Shown: piece by piece, positions 28,401-35,742 of the stretch | How the letters are laid out: each line of letters begins with the position of its first letter | Position numbering within the stretch: the first letter of the stretch is position 1 | Assembly (NCBI GenBank): GCA_030426905.1 | Contig: JAUHXQ010000005.1 | Span: 19,116 to 83,115, forward strand | Source: Alphaproteobacteria bacterium | Lineage (GTDB): Bacteria > Pseudomonadota > Alphaproteobacteria > Rickettsiales > JABSSG01 | Direction: 5' to 3' | DNA: 64,000 nucleotides | Position numbers and translations under genes: made by a program | Notes under the pieces: model-generated | Told to the model about the DNA's origin: nothing | What the model saw: only the letters and a program-made list of their open reading frames with translations | Databases searched by the model: none

Positions 28401-30355
28401 TGAAAACCACAATCATCATCCCCTACCACAGGATGTTCAATGAAATTTGCAGCTTGAATCCTATCCGGAAAGATCCCAAATAAAGATTCTTTTAGAGGAG
28501 CAAAATCTTTTTTTTCTTTAGATATAGAAGATATAGAAAGTGCATTAGATTTTAACACAGGCAACTTCATTGCAGAATCACCTGGCCATTCAGTTAAATA
28601 TCCAGTAACTCTCTTGCAACAAGAAATACTATAACTTCTGTATACTTGTTCGTACCACATCATTGTCTCAGCACTAACTGCACCTGAATATGGAAGAGTA
28701 GTAGAAGAAGAAAAATCTCCACTGCTCATAGAAGAAACTGTAGATGCTATATCTTGGTATATGGTGTGCCTATCAATATATTTTGCGCCCTCTGGGCGAC
28801 TTTGCAACAATAAGTGACGCGAAGGAAAAGCATAAAAAACTATTTTGTCATTTTTTAAAGACCGGTAAAGAGCTAAAGCTGGTGGTTTGGTTACTACACT
28901 ATCATGAGATGCAAGAAAAACAGCACATGGAATCTCTTGAGACCAATGCTGTACATCACGAAATGCTTCTGATAAATAGGGAATGGTTGCCCGTGTCCTT
29001 GCAACAGCATGCTGGTGATTAACTTCAGGATCATCATTCCAAATTGCACGAAATACAGAAGGAGTAGTAGAAAATCCTATAAAGCGTTTTTGAAGATATA
29101 AGTTAGTTGAAGGATCATGGATAGCAGGAGTCATAGCAATAGCACCTTTTATACAAGAATGTAATGCTTGAAAAGCTTCTATTTCTCTACTACAAGCCAA
29201 AATCATAGTTGCACCTAAACTCTCTCCTACTAAATATTGTTCACTATCAGGATACGTAGTTACAATATGATTTAGTAGTGCCATAAAATATTGCTTCATA
29301 GTTGCAAGTGGTGGCATAGGTTGATCACGATCAGAAGACGCCCCATATGTAGGCCAATCAGCTGCAATAACTAACAATGATTCATCTGGATCTGAGAGTG
29401 CAAGTAAAGTTTTTGCCATATCATTATACATTCCCTTATGTCCAAAAAGTCCATGTAGAGCAATAATGATTTTTTGCCTTGCAGGTGGCAGAATTTCAGG
29501 ATCACTTTCTATTTTATATTGCGCAGCTTTCGGGTTTTCTACTTCTAGGCTTAGCATTTTTTGCCAAGGCTTATGCCAAATACGGATTGGTATATCTTTT
29601 TCTGTTGCATCAACTCCATTAATTAAAGTAAAATGTACCTGATCATCATGATGAAATATATCTGATTCTCCCAGAAATAGAGTATTACCTTGCATATTAA
29701 TAGTTTCCAAAGAGCCATCAGACATTTTTAGTATTATTTCACCATCAGGACAAAACTTATCAGGGTCAACCACACTTAAAACATCGGGCTTATTGTTAGA
29801 TTCCATAAATTGAATTAACGTATGACGTGGATTATTAGCTAAAGCCTTATACGATCTCAATATTTGACGCTCTTTAAGCAAAACATCGGTAGGTTGAATT
29901 CTGTGTTGCAAATCAACTCTAGCTGCAAATTGATGTATAGGATCGTGTAAATAAACAGTAGTATGGCCTATGTTATTTTGTATTTGTATAACGTGAAGAT
30001 GTGATGCGGCATTAAATCCAATCGCAATTACTATTCCTTGAGTGTTAGGAAAAGATGCCCAATTTTGAACAATCACATTTGCATCTAAAACAGTAAGAGA
30101 CTCTATAACAACTTCATGAACAGAATGATCAAACACTGTTAACATATTTCTGAGCTTACTATTGAGATGACTTTGAATTCTTGGTAATGTTGTACAAAAA
30201 CGATCTATTTGTTGATAGAGTTCTAAATCAGAAAGATCTTGTTCTAAAATAGATTTTAAAGCTATTATGGTTTCTTTAACAGTCCAAGGAGCATCATGAT
30301 AGTGAAAACTAACTTGTGCAACAGCATGGTATATTGCTTTCTTAAACTCTGTCAT
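22454..30355 (-). CDS. NRPS-like megaprotein: hydrolase, OTU-like, A(Cys)-MT-PCP-TE, tail
   Basis: A 2633-residue protein. Approximate layout: 1-240 unknown; 290-520 alpha/beta hydrolase with IALHGLFGHKG and nucleophile elbow GESLGA near 378; 620-860 OTU-like protease with GDDDCGFHVLG (Cys near 650) and GFTHFNLLE (His near 846); 885-1325 adenylation domain with FTSGSTGQPKG and QVKISGHRIELGEIE; 1340-1590 inserted methyltransferase with VLEIGCGTGLL near 1410; A9/A10 motifs LPYYMVP and NGKVDRK near 1790; 1810-1880 carrier protein with LGGNSLLA; 1910-2130 thioesterase with GGWSLGG; 2140-2390 unknown; 2390-2633 helical tail resembling the tail on the reductase of this operon. Specificity residues read DLYNLSLIWK, the cysteine code, and the methyltransferase sits between A8 and A9 as in pyochelin synthetase PchF. 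There is no condensation or cyclization domain. The product is unknown. Confidence 0.9.
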   Translation of the reverse strand: MTEFKKAIYHAVAQVSFHYHDAPWTVKETIIALKSILEQDLSDLELYQQIDRFCTTLPRIQSHLNSKLRNMLTVFDHSVHEVVIESLTVLDANVIVQNWASFPNTQGIVIAIGFNAASHLHVIQIQNNIGHTTVYLHDPIHQFAARVDLQHRIQPTDVLLKERQILRSYKALANNPRHTLIQFMESNNKPDVLSVVDPDKFCPDGEIILKMSDGSLETINMQGNTLFLGESDIFHHDDQVHFTLINGVDATEKDIPIRIWHKPWQKMLSLEVENPKAAQYKIESDPEILPPARQKIIIALHGLFGHKGMYNDMAKTLLALSDPDESLLVIAADWPTYGASSDRDQPMPPLATMKQYFMALLNHIVTTYPDSEQYLVGESLGATMILACSREIEAFQALHSCIKGAIAMTPAIHDPSTNLYLQKRFIGFSTTPSVFRAIWNDDPEVNHQHAVARTRATIPYLSEAFRDVQHWSQEIPCAVFLASHDSVVTKPPALALYRSLKNDKIVFYAFPSRHLLLQSRPEGAKYIDRHTIYQDIASTVSSMSSGDFSSSTTLPYSGAVSAETMMWYEQVYRSYSISCCKRVTGYLTEWPGDSAMKLPVLKSNALSISSISKEKKDFAPLKESLFGIFPDRIQAANFIEHPVVGDDDCGFHVLGVTRSQLVDRLLPLEYDLNARQLLVPEIRATLLVGDVPEHIKPAVWRELKHQYQIAWKELDRIMIEAKTGIDEPYPDELGLSGRVDWLNERITAAATQTLTTVFSTFEEKNQEIDAFCQLPETFTTYVRLYEIPKTLWLGYQTALLWAQISHVSLMIWRKNTDDASMLTLINVHQATEESNVIHMLHTSGFTHFNLLEQTNIRNLAEERDSVLRWNQVSNDWSLDHTLYELLVHQAHRTPDNIAVIAHDKTLTYREVLNYANRIAHTLKESGAIPNQLIAILMHKGWEQIVASFGIIGSGAAFLPIDADWPETRIQQVMIQGQVRLVLTQQAVFEELSTSSVLSEVTSFVVDNDFQHFSSLATTLPRQQRSNDIAYVIFTSGSTGQPKGVIISHQNALNTILDINQRFSVNEHDKVLALSNLSFDLAIYDIFGILSVGGAIVLPEANRVKEPSHWINLLTTHQITMWNTVPMFMQMLVEYLNHLPDNAHPALENTLRVTLLSGDWVPLELPYDVQHHFTSTLFISLGGATEGSIWSIIYPVEAIDPDWKSIPYGMPMTNQHMYVLDEQLNYTPFDIIGEIHIGGKGVALGYWNDPKRTAVSFITHPETGERLYKTGDLGKWSSKGYIEFIGRKDTQVKISGHRIELGEIESSLSQHPSVKQCAVVTCDQGKQKKLAAYVVPNSVEAEKFIDCDEYTKDWTEVYEGIYQSSTVIDPTLNTAGWRSSYTGELISEHEMREWVENTVNRILALNPKNVLEIGCGTGLLVSRIAPHCTSYIATDISPTAVAMVRVLAESTTHLNHVTALQRPADDFSEWDVLEVDTIIINSVTQHFPSAEYLLEVVNKATKLLLPSGCLFIGDIRNLDLLEAYHASVQLHKTTTHLSKDEFLRKVQAQMQHEKELLISPDFFYALRNAIPGLQHVQVQIKSEELHNEMSKFRYDTTLYISNEPVFAIIPTWQDWTTESDLHTLYQQLQVWKESDPTTLQAMCIKAIPNIRLSQEAMTLQWLHTVDNFGFDSTAALKASIPTGIEPHVLIQLGKSLGLRTELYWNDEYSIQLFDVVFLNQPASVVGLIVVDTNPHCIEGDPRQYVNNPLISKLQHSLVPELIRHLEVKLPYYMVPFSLTLLAYMPLSSNGKVDRKALPEPLKEVSQQQSYTTLIATNVETILSQLFCEALDLDNVNIDSNFFDLGGNSLLAVHLITKINQRFETTHPVSLLFTHQTIQELSEVFQMHDTALSYRPMLVFHESGKYPPVFFVHSGRGGAEAYITLASSFHQEQPIYVIENYNYKNDPPLLETIEAMATKYLAYVQSVQQAGPFYLGGWSLGGVIAFEMAQIIKRQGQEVKVVYFLDTILFTKFECSRVRAGLKNVLQNDPFYRQLPQPYQDHVKEADRIQTLAMLAYKPLPYAGDVVLLKASDKWSFLEIPEFRLNWAEKKFMHKAFAKQHNGWSKLIPNLQTHSVSGHHQAIMEGDNAHTMARIIQADILQRCNPIRISACVSGDEDEQFAGDIIDADIQSMDKKSLEQNLQLLNFQRAHAGSVTASIMQYEQFEEQLDLARYYLIIDSERGYASSVMQIKSAFAPYSNVKILTTAMQYYNGMNTGACADNMLLSLSVLREYHAYMLQIKGPIYSHLVLAVEYSTVQEEDLMQRVQDINNALYRTEDTGSKSWEDYKRQFVDDEEQYYESYHMPRISSTVTIAYGTKELIENWNSIKYITREIIAPLLPVSVVKQFEELFRTLEVFQEVANYDIIWIGVHLTANIIGLKSLPSCNSVQIAYYSGLNTATYTAKYYAYQQSHQLVPKDLNPIETPLDFISQCGLSTVTGAVLGTINGISTVWVYGGIGAGKIMFDAATGAFFHGVSCYEQSWDGQEQQEKGYIESAVPYIADAGVGIYMISYVSHITSPADIDLKKIVMIQKATAVLSSVVMTDMTTKAIMSIVPEEIKVYANAKTEGFFDAIKEAYSNIFEYIVGESKDANTDL

Positions 30356-30406
30356 ATCTAATAACCAATGAGATTCATCTAAAATTTTTATTTGTGCTCC
30401 TTATTT

Positions 30407-32038
30407 TTAATTTTCAACAAAGTCATTTTGTACTTCTCTATTGTAGCCAACAAGATTAGAAGCTTTATAAGCTACATATGAGACTACATCACCTAAAGTA
30501 TGCCCATAAAAATAGCCATTACTATTATCTCGCTTTTGTGCATTGTGATAGTAAGTTTCGATACATTGTTTAGCATCTTCGTTGAGCACATATTCCTCAC
30601 TTTGAAAAAAATCCTTACTTCTTTCATAATGCCTTTTTAAACCTTCGGGCAATGTTAGGATATCCATCCTCTCTGAACCTTTATACATTCCAGAATATCC
30701 CATCCCAATATCTGTTAACAAAGCAGCAAATGGCATATCTAATAATGTGCCATTGTAATTTTCTCCGTATAATGTTTGCAAGAAATCTTTCTTATCTTCG
30801 TATCCAAATATTTTTAAGACACATAATCTTTGTTCTTCATTCTCATCTATAGCTTTTTGCAATAATGAATGAGGTTTACCCAAAGTTTCTTCATAGGTTT
30901 TGGTAGTAGAAAAAGCCCGCAGTGCCACTGTGATTCTATCAACATTAGATGGAGGCAAAGTACCATCTCCATGAATTTTATAATTGTTAAAAACAATCCC
31001 TTCACCTGGTTGTAACTCCCAATAATAACCATATATTTTTTCTGCATCACAATATTTGCTTTGTAAATACATTGCATGTATGTAAAAATTTGCAATTACT
31101 TTCTCAGCATGAGGAGTAGCGTTAGAAGTGTATCTATAAAAAGCAGCATCAATCGCTTGCAAATTTTCTAAAGAAAAAATTTTGCTGTGTTGTTTTATAG
31201 TTTTATACATATAGGCTATGCTTGGCGTCTCAGCTACAGCATCTTCAAATATCATAAGAGGCTGCGTACTATATGAGCTTTCTGTCAAAGTAACCCAAAA
31301 ACTCTTTTGCATTTCTGGCATTAGCAACTTTTCTTTAAAAGGTACTGGGTAATTTACAGCAGCATTTCTTGCGTTATGTGTTCCTAAAGCAGTGCTTCCT
31401 GCTTTCACAATTAAACCTTCAAACATTATTCCCTTAATCTCAGGAAAATGTGCATAGACAGTCTCTTCCATGAATTGATAAAACTCGACTGCTGAAGGAG
31501 TAAAAAGAATAGAATTTTCAAACTGTAAGGAGAAAGGATTATACACTGTACTTTTAAAAGTAAGCTTTTCTACCATACCTGCTATTTGCTCATGCATCTT
31601 CAAAGTTTTTCTTATTTCGTGCTTTAGTCTTTCTATTAAGTCTTGTGACATTCCTGTTCTTATAGCTACCGTAGGATAGTCCTTATAGACCTTATTAGTA
31701 TTGTAATATCCTGAAAATTTACTGGAGTGATAATTAGGATATTGACTAGTATAGTCTTGAATAAAATTCACAACCGCAGATTTGTTAGAATTAAAAAATT
31801 TTAACATTACAGATAAATGCTTATCGGAATGATGTTTTGATGACACACAAAGATCATGATCCGTTTTATGTTTTACTTTAGAGGATAAAATCTGACCTTC
31901 ATCTATCTTTACTTTTGGTTTACTAGATTTTATAGGTTCATAAGGATGAGCAATCCTATACAAAAATAACAAAGACGAAGTAACGAGCGTCGCTGCAAAA
32001 CATTTATGTAAAGTTACTCTGGCGCCTCTCATTGTCAT
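30407..32038 (-). CDS. Membrane-anchored iron/2-oxoglutarate oxygenase- or halogenase-like protein
   Basis: A 543-residue protein with one N-terminal membrane or signal segment (residues about 12-28). The middle region resembles the phytanoyl-dioxygenase/SyrB2 superfamily: GTHNARN near residue 219, FWVTLTESSYSTQPLMIFED near 245-265, and QPGEGIVFNNYKIHGDG near 345-357 with a following arginine in TVALRAF. In oxygenases the first motif is H-x-D; here it is H-N-A, the form found in non-haem iron halogenases where alanine leaves room for chloride. The C-terminal 170 residues are unassigned. The start overlaps the reductase stop by four bases with GAGG upstream; the NRPS gene begins 51 bases downstream. 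An inactive family member is the main alternative, and an exported location would be unusual for such an enzyme. Confidence 0.5.
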   Translation of the reverse strand: MTMRGARVTLHKCFAATLVTSSLLFLYRIAHPYEPIKSSKPKVKIDEGQILSSKVKHKTDHDLCVSSKHHSDKHLSVMLKFFNSNKSAVVNFIQDYTSQYPNYHSSKFSGYYNTNKVYKDYPTVAIRTGMSQDLIERLKHEIRKTLKMHEQIAGMVEKLTFKSTVYNPFSLQFENSILFTPSAVEFYQFMEETVYAHFPEIKGIMFEGLIVKAGSTALGTHNARNAAVNYPVPFKEKLLMPEMQKSFWVTLTESSYSTQPLMIFEDAVAETPSIAYMYKTIKQHSKIFSLENLQAIDAAFYRYTSNATPHAEKVIANFYIHAMYLQSKYCDAEKIYGYYWELQPGEGIVFNNYKIHGDGTLPPSNVDRITVALRAFSTTKTYEETLGKPHSLLQKAIDENEEQRLCVLKIFGYEDKKDFLQTLYGENYNGTLLDMPFAALLTDIGMGYSGMYKGSERMDILTLPEGLKRHYERSKDFFQSEEYVLNEDAKQCIETYYHNAQKRDNSNGYFYGHTLGDVVSYVAYKASNLVGYNREVQNDFVEN

Positions 32039-34401
32039 AGTTCCTCTGCTTGTAAATTGACTGGAGTTTCCCCTATAGTAGTAGACTCTTCACTTTGCCA
32101 AATATTCATAGTCTGATAAAAACCTTCAATCCCATCTTTGATAAATTCAATTGCTTGATTTTCTATAGAAGTCAATACATCATCTACTGATTTTGTAACT
32201 AAGCTTGTTGTTTGATGAATCAAAGACAACATGTTAATTGCCATAGTTGCTTTTGCTATCGCAAATACAGAAGAATGTGCACTTACAAAATCATGCCTAG
32301 TAAATAAAGAAGCTGAATACATTGCAGCTCCACTAGCTAAGCAAGCAATATAAGGCAAAGCTTGCCCAGAAAAACTTGAAACATTCGTATCTATTTCACC
32401 ATTTTGTACTCCATATATGTAATTATATTTTACTGCACTTAGGGCTAATCCAGAAACTCCATCAACAACAATAGCTTTGTAATTATTACCTAACATATTA
32501 TGTGAAGCTGAAGTAAGAGTAACAAATGCAGTTTCAACAAACATTGAATATCCATGAGTGTTTACAAAGTCTTTTATCGAATACTCATTATGATCTTGTG
32601 CTTGTAATGCAATTTGTTTTTGTTGATAATAAAAAAGCTGCCTCCCTGCATAGCCTAAAGTGTGCAATGCCGGAGTAAGTGCTTTACTGGCTACAGAAGT
32701 GTCAACAGGAAGTGAATATGCAAGAGCTGCACCGCATAATGCATGAGCACCTATCCACAAACCATTTTCTTGTAAGAAGCTAGAGTTGTTTAAACTATGA
32801 TTTTCTGTAGTAAAAACAGGAATTACTTCTGTAAAAAAATAAGATATAGCTGCTTTATTCTCAATCAGATTTAATCCAGTTGCACTTGCAATAGCTACAT
32901 GCCCCATATAATTTTGAATGGCTTTTACATCCGGCTCTACAGATTTACTACCACAACAGCTCTTCTTAGCTACTTGAGTAGCAGGCACAACTTCTTCATC
33001 AAATACCCCCGAATCTGCACAACAAGAAAGTTGTTTTACGTCTTTTGTAAATGTCTGCGCACATAATTTTAATCCTTCTACCATAGTTAAATAAGGAAAT
33101 AATTTGCTTGACAGAGCAGTAACTGTCATTTGATTAGACATTGCTATTGCAATAGTCTGTACTATTTCACTTCCCTCAGGAGCTAAGATATGAGCCCCAA
33201 CTATTTTGTGAGTATCGCTATTTGCCACCAATTTAATAAATCCACGTGTATCAAAATTAGCAAGAGCACGCGGAACATTGTCTAATGTCAGAACTCTACT
33301 TGTAGTAGGAATTCCTTTTGCTTCTGCCTGAGCAGCAGTCAAACCAATAGTTGCTACTTGCGGATCAGTAAAAACTATTTTTGGTAGTACACTCAAATCA
33401 AGCTTAACAGACTTACCAAGCATATTAGCAGCTGCCCTAGTTCCAGCAGCAGCAGCGACATATACATATTGCGGAAGGTTTGTACAATCTCCAGCTGCAA
33501 AAATATTATCGACATTGGTTCTAAAATACTCATCAATAATTACTTGACCCTTTGCATCAGTTTGTACACCAACATTCTCTAAGCCTAATTTAGCTGTATT
33601 TGCTTGCCTTCCTGCTGCTAACAATAACTGGTCTCCGTTAACCTGTCCTTTATTGGTGTTCACAAGAAATCCAGTGCTACCATCATGCAATACTGATTCA
33701 ATTCCAGTATTAAACATAATATTCATACCTTCTTCTTGTAAAAACGAGGCAAGTCCTTCTCCTATATCACTATCTTCACCTGATAAAACAGTGCTTCTTG
33801 CAATCATTGTAACTTTTGAACCTAATCGTGAAAAAGCCTGAGCCAATTCCGTTGCAACAACAGACGCTCCTATAACAACTAAATGCTCAGGTAAAACATT
33901 ACTTTGTAGTGCTTCTGTAGATGTCCAATACGGAACGTCCTGCAGTCCTGGAATATCTGGAACAGAAGGAGAATTACCAGTAGCTATAAGAATAGAGTCC
34001 GCTTCTACAAGGATAGGATCCCCTGCACTCTGATCTACGGCTAAAGTATTTTTATTAATAAAATGTGCAAATCCTTGCACATATTGAATATTTGGATTAC
34101 TATCAAGAACATGTTGGTACTTTGCTTGTCTCAATTCTTCAACGCGAGCTTGTTGTTGTTCTGCTAAGGCTCCTTTTGATACTGTTGGGAGTGATTTGCT
34201 AAGTCCTGCAAATGAATGATGTTGTTGATCATGAGCAAGTTGAGCTGCACGAATAAATATTTTAGAAGGAACACATCCCACATTAACACATGTTCCTCCT
34301 AAAGTGCCTGATTCGATAATTTTAACTTCAGCTCCTTTGCTAGTTGCATAAATTCCTGCTGCAAATGCGCTTGATCCGCTTCCTATGATTGCTATTTTCA
34401 T
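32035..34401 (-). CDS. merA: Mercuric reductase (MerA) with extra C-terminal tail domain
   Basis: Residues 1-465 form a complete MerA-type flavoprotein that reduces Hg(II) to Hg(0) with NADPH. Visible are the FAD site IIGSGSSAFAAG, redox pair GGTCVNVGCVPSK near residue 40, the NAD(P)-binding segment VVIGASVVATELAQ near 180, FAD motif NIFAAGDCTN near 295 and the C-terminal metal-binding pair KDVKQLSCCA near 457 that distinguishes MerA from other disulfide reductases. No N-terminal MerP-like domain is present. Normal MerA ends here; this one has a second CC pair (KKSCCGSK, about 481) and about 290 more residues with hydrophobic helices. That tail resembles the end of the NRPS-like protein. GGAGG lies seven bases upstream of ATG. 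Confidence 0.9.
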   Translation of the reverse strand: MKIAIIGSGSSAFAAGIYATSKGAEVKIIESGTLGGTCVNVGCVPSKIFIRAAQLAHDQQHHSFAGLSKSLPTVSKGALAEQQQARVEELRQAKYQHVLDSNPNIQYVQGFAHFINKNTLAVDQSAGDPILVEADSILIATGNSPSVPDIPGLQDVPYWTSTEALQSNVLPEHLVVIGASVVATELAQAFSRLGSKVTMIARSTVLSGEDSDIGEGLASFLQEEGMNIMFNTGIESVLHDGSTGFLVNTNKGQVNGDQLLLAAGRQANTAKLGLENVGVQTDAKGQVIIDEYFRTNVDNIFAAGDCTNLPQYVYVAAAAGTRAAANMLGKSVKLDLSVLPKIVFTDPQVATIGLTAAQAEAKGIPTTSRVLTLDNVPRALANFDTRGFIKLVANSDTHKIVGAHILAPEGSEIVQTIAIAMSNQMTVTALSSKLFPYLTMVEGLKLCAQTFTKDVKQLSCCADSGVFDEEVVPATQVAKKSCCGSKSVEPDVKAIQNYMGHVAIASATGLNLIENKAAISYFFTEVIPVFTTENHSLNNSSFLQENGLWIGAHALCGAALAYSLPVDTSVASKALTPALHTLGYAGRQLFYYQQKQIALQAQDHNEYSIKDFVNTHGYSMFVETAFVTLTSASHNMLGNNYKAIVVDGVSGLALSAVKYNYIYGVQNGEIDTNVSSFSGQALPYIACLASGAAMYSASLFTRHDFVSAHSSVFAIAKATMAINMLSLIHQTTSLVTKSVDDVLTSIENQAIEFIKDGIEGFYQTMNIWQSEESTTIGETPVNLQAEEL

Positions 34402-34435
34402 TGATTACCTCCATAATTTATTTACCACTAGATGC

Positions 34436-34467
34436 ATTATAAACCCAGGGGTATACTCCAATGTCAA
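34436..34467 (-). promoter_or_regulatory. MerR-type promoter/operator of the merA operon
   Basis: Read on the minus strand, TTGACA (34467-34462) and TATAAT (34441-34436) are separated by 20 bases. MerR-family activators work on promoters with over-long 19-20 bp spacers, and the spacer contains a near-palindrome, GGAGTATACCCC. The site lies between the divergent merR and merA genes and ends about 35 bases before the merA start. Confidence 0.75.
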
Positions 34468-34545
34468 CAGTAAAATAAAAATTATTTTTTATTTATTTAA
34501 AATTCATGTATTATGAGAAAGGAAATTAAATGTTTTACTAACTTT

Positions 34546-34977
34546 ATGAAAGAAAGTTATTATACAATAGGACAAGTAGCAAAATTATTTAAAATAAAAA
34601 CTGACACTATTAGATATTATGAAGAAATTGATTTAGTTAAATGTAAACTTAGGGGAGTGCAAAATCACTATAGAAAATACTCAAACTCTGAAATAAAAAT
34701 TCTAAAATTTATATTTCTTTCTAAATCATTAGGCTTTTCTCTAAAAGAGATAAAAGAATTACTAGAAATCTCTACACATAAAATTAACTGCCCAGAAACC
34801 CAAAAACGCATTAACAAAAAAATAAACAAAATTGATTATACAATATCTACTCTAAAACTATATAAACAAAAATTATTGAAACAATTATTTCAATGTGAAA
34901 TACACAATAGCTTATCCTGCCCATTATACCAAAATAACTTTAATATAGATGATCTCATTGAAAAACATGAAAATTAA
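34546..34977 (+). CDS. merR: MerR-family regulator, mercury-responsive type
   Basis: A 143-residue regulator, divergent from merA. The winged-helix domain is typical (YYTIGQVAKLFKIKTDTIRYYEEIDL), followed by the long dimerization helix. Counted from the ATG at 34546, cysteines fall at 82, 117 and 125; MerR of Tn501 binds Hg(II) with Cys82, Cys117 and Cys126, so the pattern fits mercury or another thiophilic metal closely. The frame is also open to an ATG at 34513, which would add 11 residues; no clear ribosome binding site decides between them. It would act on the 20-bp-spacer promoter in the divergent region. Confidence 0.85.
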   Translation: MKESYYTIGQVAKLFKIKTDTIRYYEEIDLVKCKLRGVQNHYRKYSNSEIKILKFIFLSKSLGFSLKEIKELLEISTHKINCPETQKRINKKINKIDYTISTLKLYKQKLLKQLFQCEIHNSLSCPLYQNNFNIDDLIEKHEN

Positions 34978-35039
34978 ATATTTTGTACTTATAAAATATG
35001 CTATAATTAATCTAGTAGATATTAAATCTAAAAATACTT

Positions 35040-35411
35040 ATGATGAAAAAAGATATTACTAATATTGATCCAGCTTTGAGCCACATGCATGACTTCTCAA
35101 AGGTAACTTACAATACTGCAGGAAAATTAAACCAAATGCGCGAAGAAGTGATCTTTAACGACGGTGCATTTTCAGCAAAACTTAAAGCATTAATTGCTGC
35201 TCTTTGGGGAGTATCAACTAAATGCGAACCATGCTTTAAATTCTACATTCAAAAAGCTAAAAAACTAGGCATTACTGAAAAAGAACTTGGAGAAATACTG
35301 GCCATTGCTTCTGTCATGGGAGGTTGTGTAGGTGAAATGTGGGCTTTAAAGGCCTATAAAGCTTATAAAGATGCAGATACCTCAGACAACCAGCAATGTT
35401 GCGATGACTAG
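35040..35411 (+). CDS. Carboxymuconolactone decarboxylase/AhpD-like protein
   Basis: A 123-residue alpha-helical protein of the AhpD/CMD superfamily. The core KLKALIAALWGVSTKCEPCF carries a CxxC pair (CEPC, near residue 63), and the helix KKLGITEKELGEILAIA follows as expected. The histidine usually found after the CxxC pair in AhpD (CxxCxxxH) is a tyrosine here, so peroxidase-reductase activity may be altered. Such proteins often act in thiol redox or metalloid detoxification. It overlaps merT by eight bases and follows merR, so it belongs to the plus-strand mer operon. Two ATGs stand at 35040 and 35043. Confidence 0.8.
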   Translation: MMKKDITNIDPALSHMHDFSKVTYNTAGKLNQMREEVIFNDGAFSAKLKALIAALWGVSTKCEPCFKFYIQKAKKLGITEKELGEILAIASVMGGCVGEMWALKAYKAYKDADTSDNQQCCDD

Positions 35412-35742
35412 AAAAAAATTATTGAAATGTTGCTACCCTAAAACAGGAATTGCTCTTTCGGTATTCACTGCATTTTTTGCACTCTCTTGCTGTATAGCCC
35501 CTTTTGCAATGTTAATCCTAGGACTTAGTGGTGCTAGCTTAAGTATATTAGGATATTTATCCCCTTATAGAAATTATGCTATTGTAATGATGATTCTTTC
35601 TCTATCCTACACTTTTTTTGTTTTATACATACAAAAACCTAACATCTCCTATATCAAAACTTTAAAAACTATTTTTTGGATTATCACTATACTAGCAATA
35701 CTGATCATCGTATTACCTTGGTATGAACATCTCTTACATTAA
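35404..35742 (+). CDS. merT: MerT-like mercuric ion transporter
   Basis: A 112-residue inner-membrane protein with three membrane segments. The first carries the vicinal cysteine pair of MerT (ALSCCIAPFAMLILGLSGAS, Cys29-Cys30), which passes Hg(II) into the cytoplasm to MerA; a second CC pair stands at residues 9-10. The ATG at 35404 is preferred because it overlaps the previous stop (translational coupling). With merR and the divergent merA it completes a minimal mercury-resistance set; merP is absent. Confidence 0.82.
   Translation: MTRKKLLKCCYPKTGIALSVFTAFFALSCCIAPFAMLILGLSGASLSILGYLSPYRNYAIVMMILSLSYTFFVLYIQKPNISYIKTLKTIFWIITILAILIIVLPWYEHLLH

Noticed and set aside
28744..29022. 92-codon plus-strand frame inside the NRPS gene
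   Set aside because: It lies wholly within the long intact minus-strand gene and shows no motif; it is a shadow frame.
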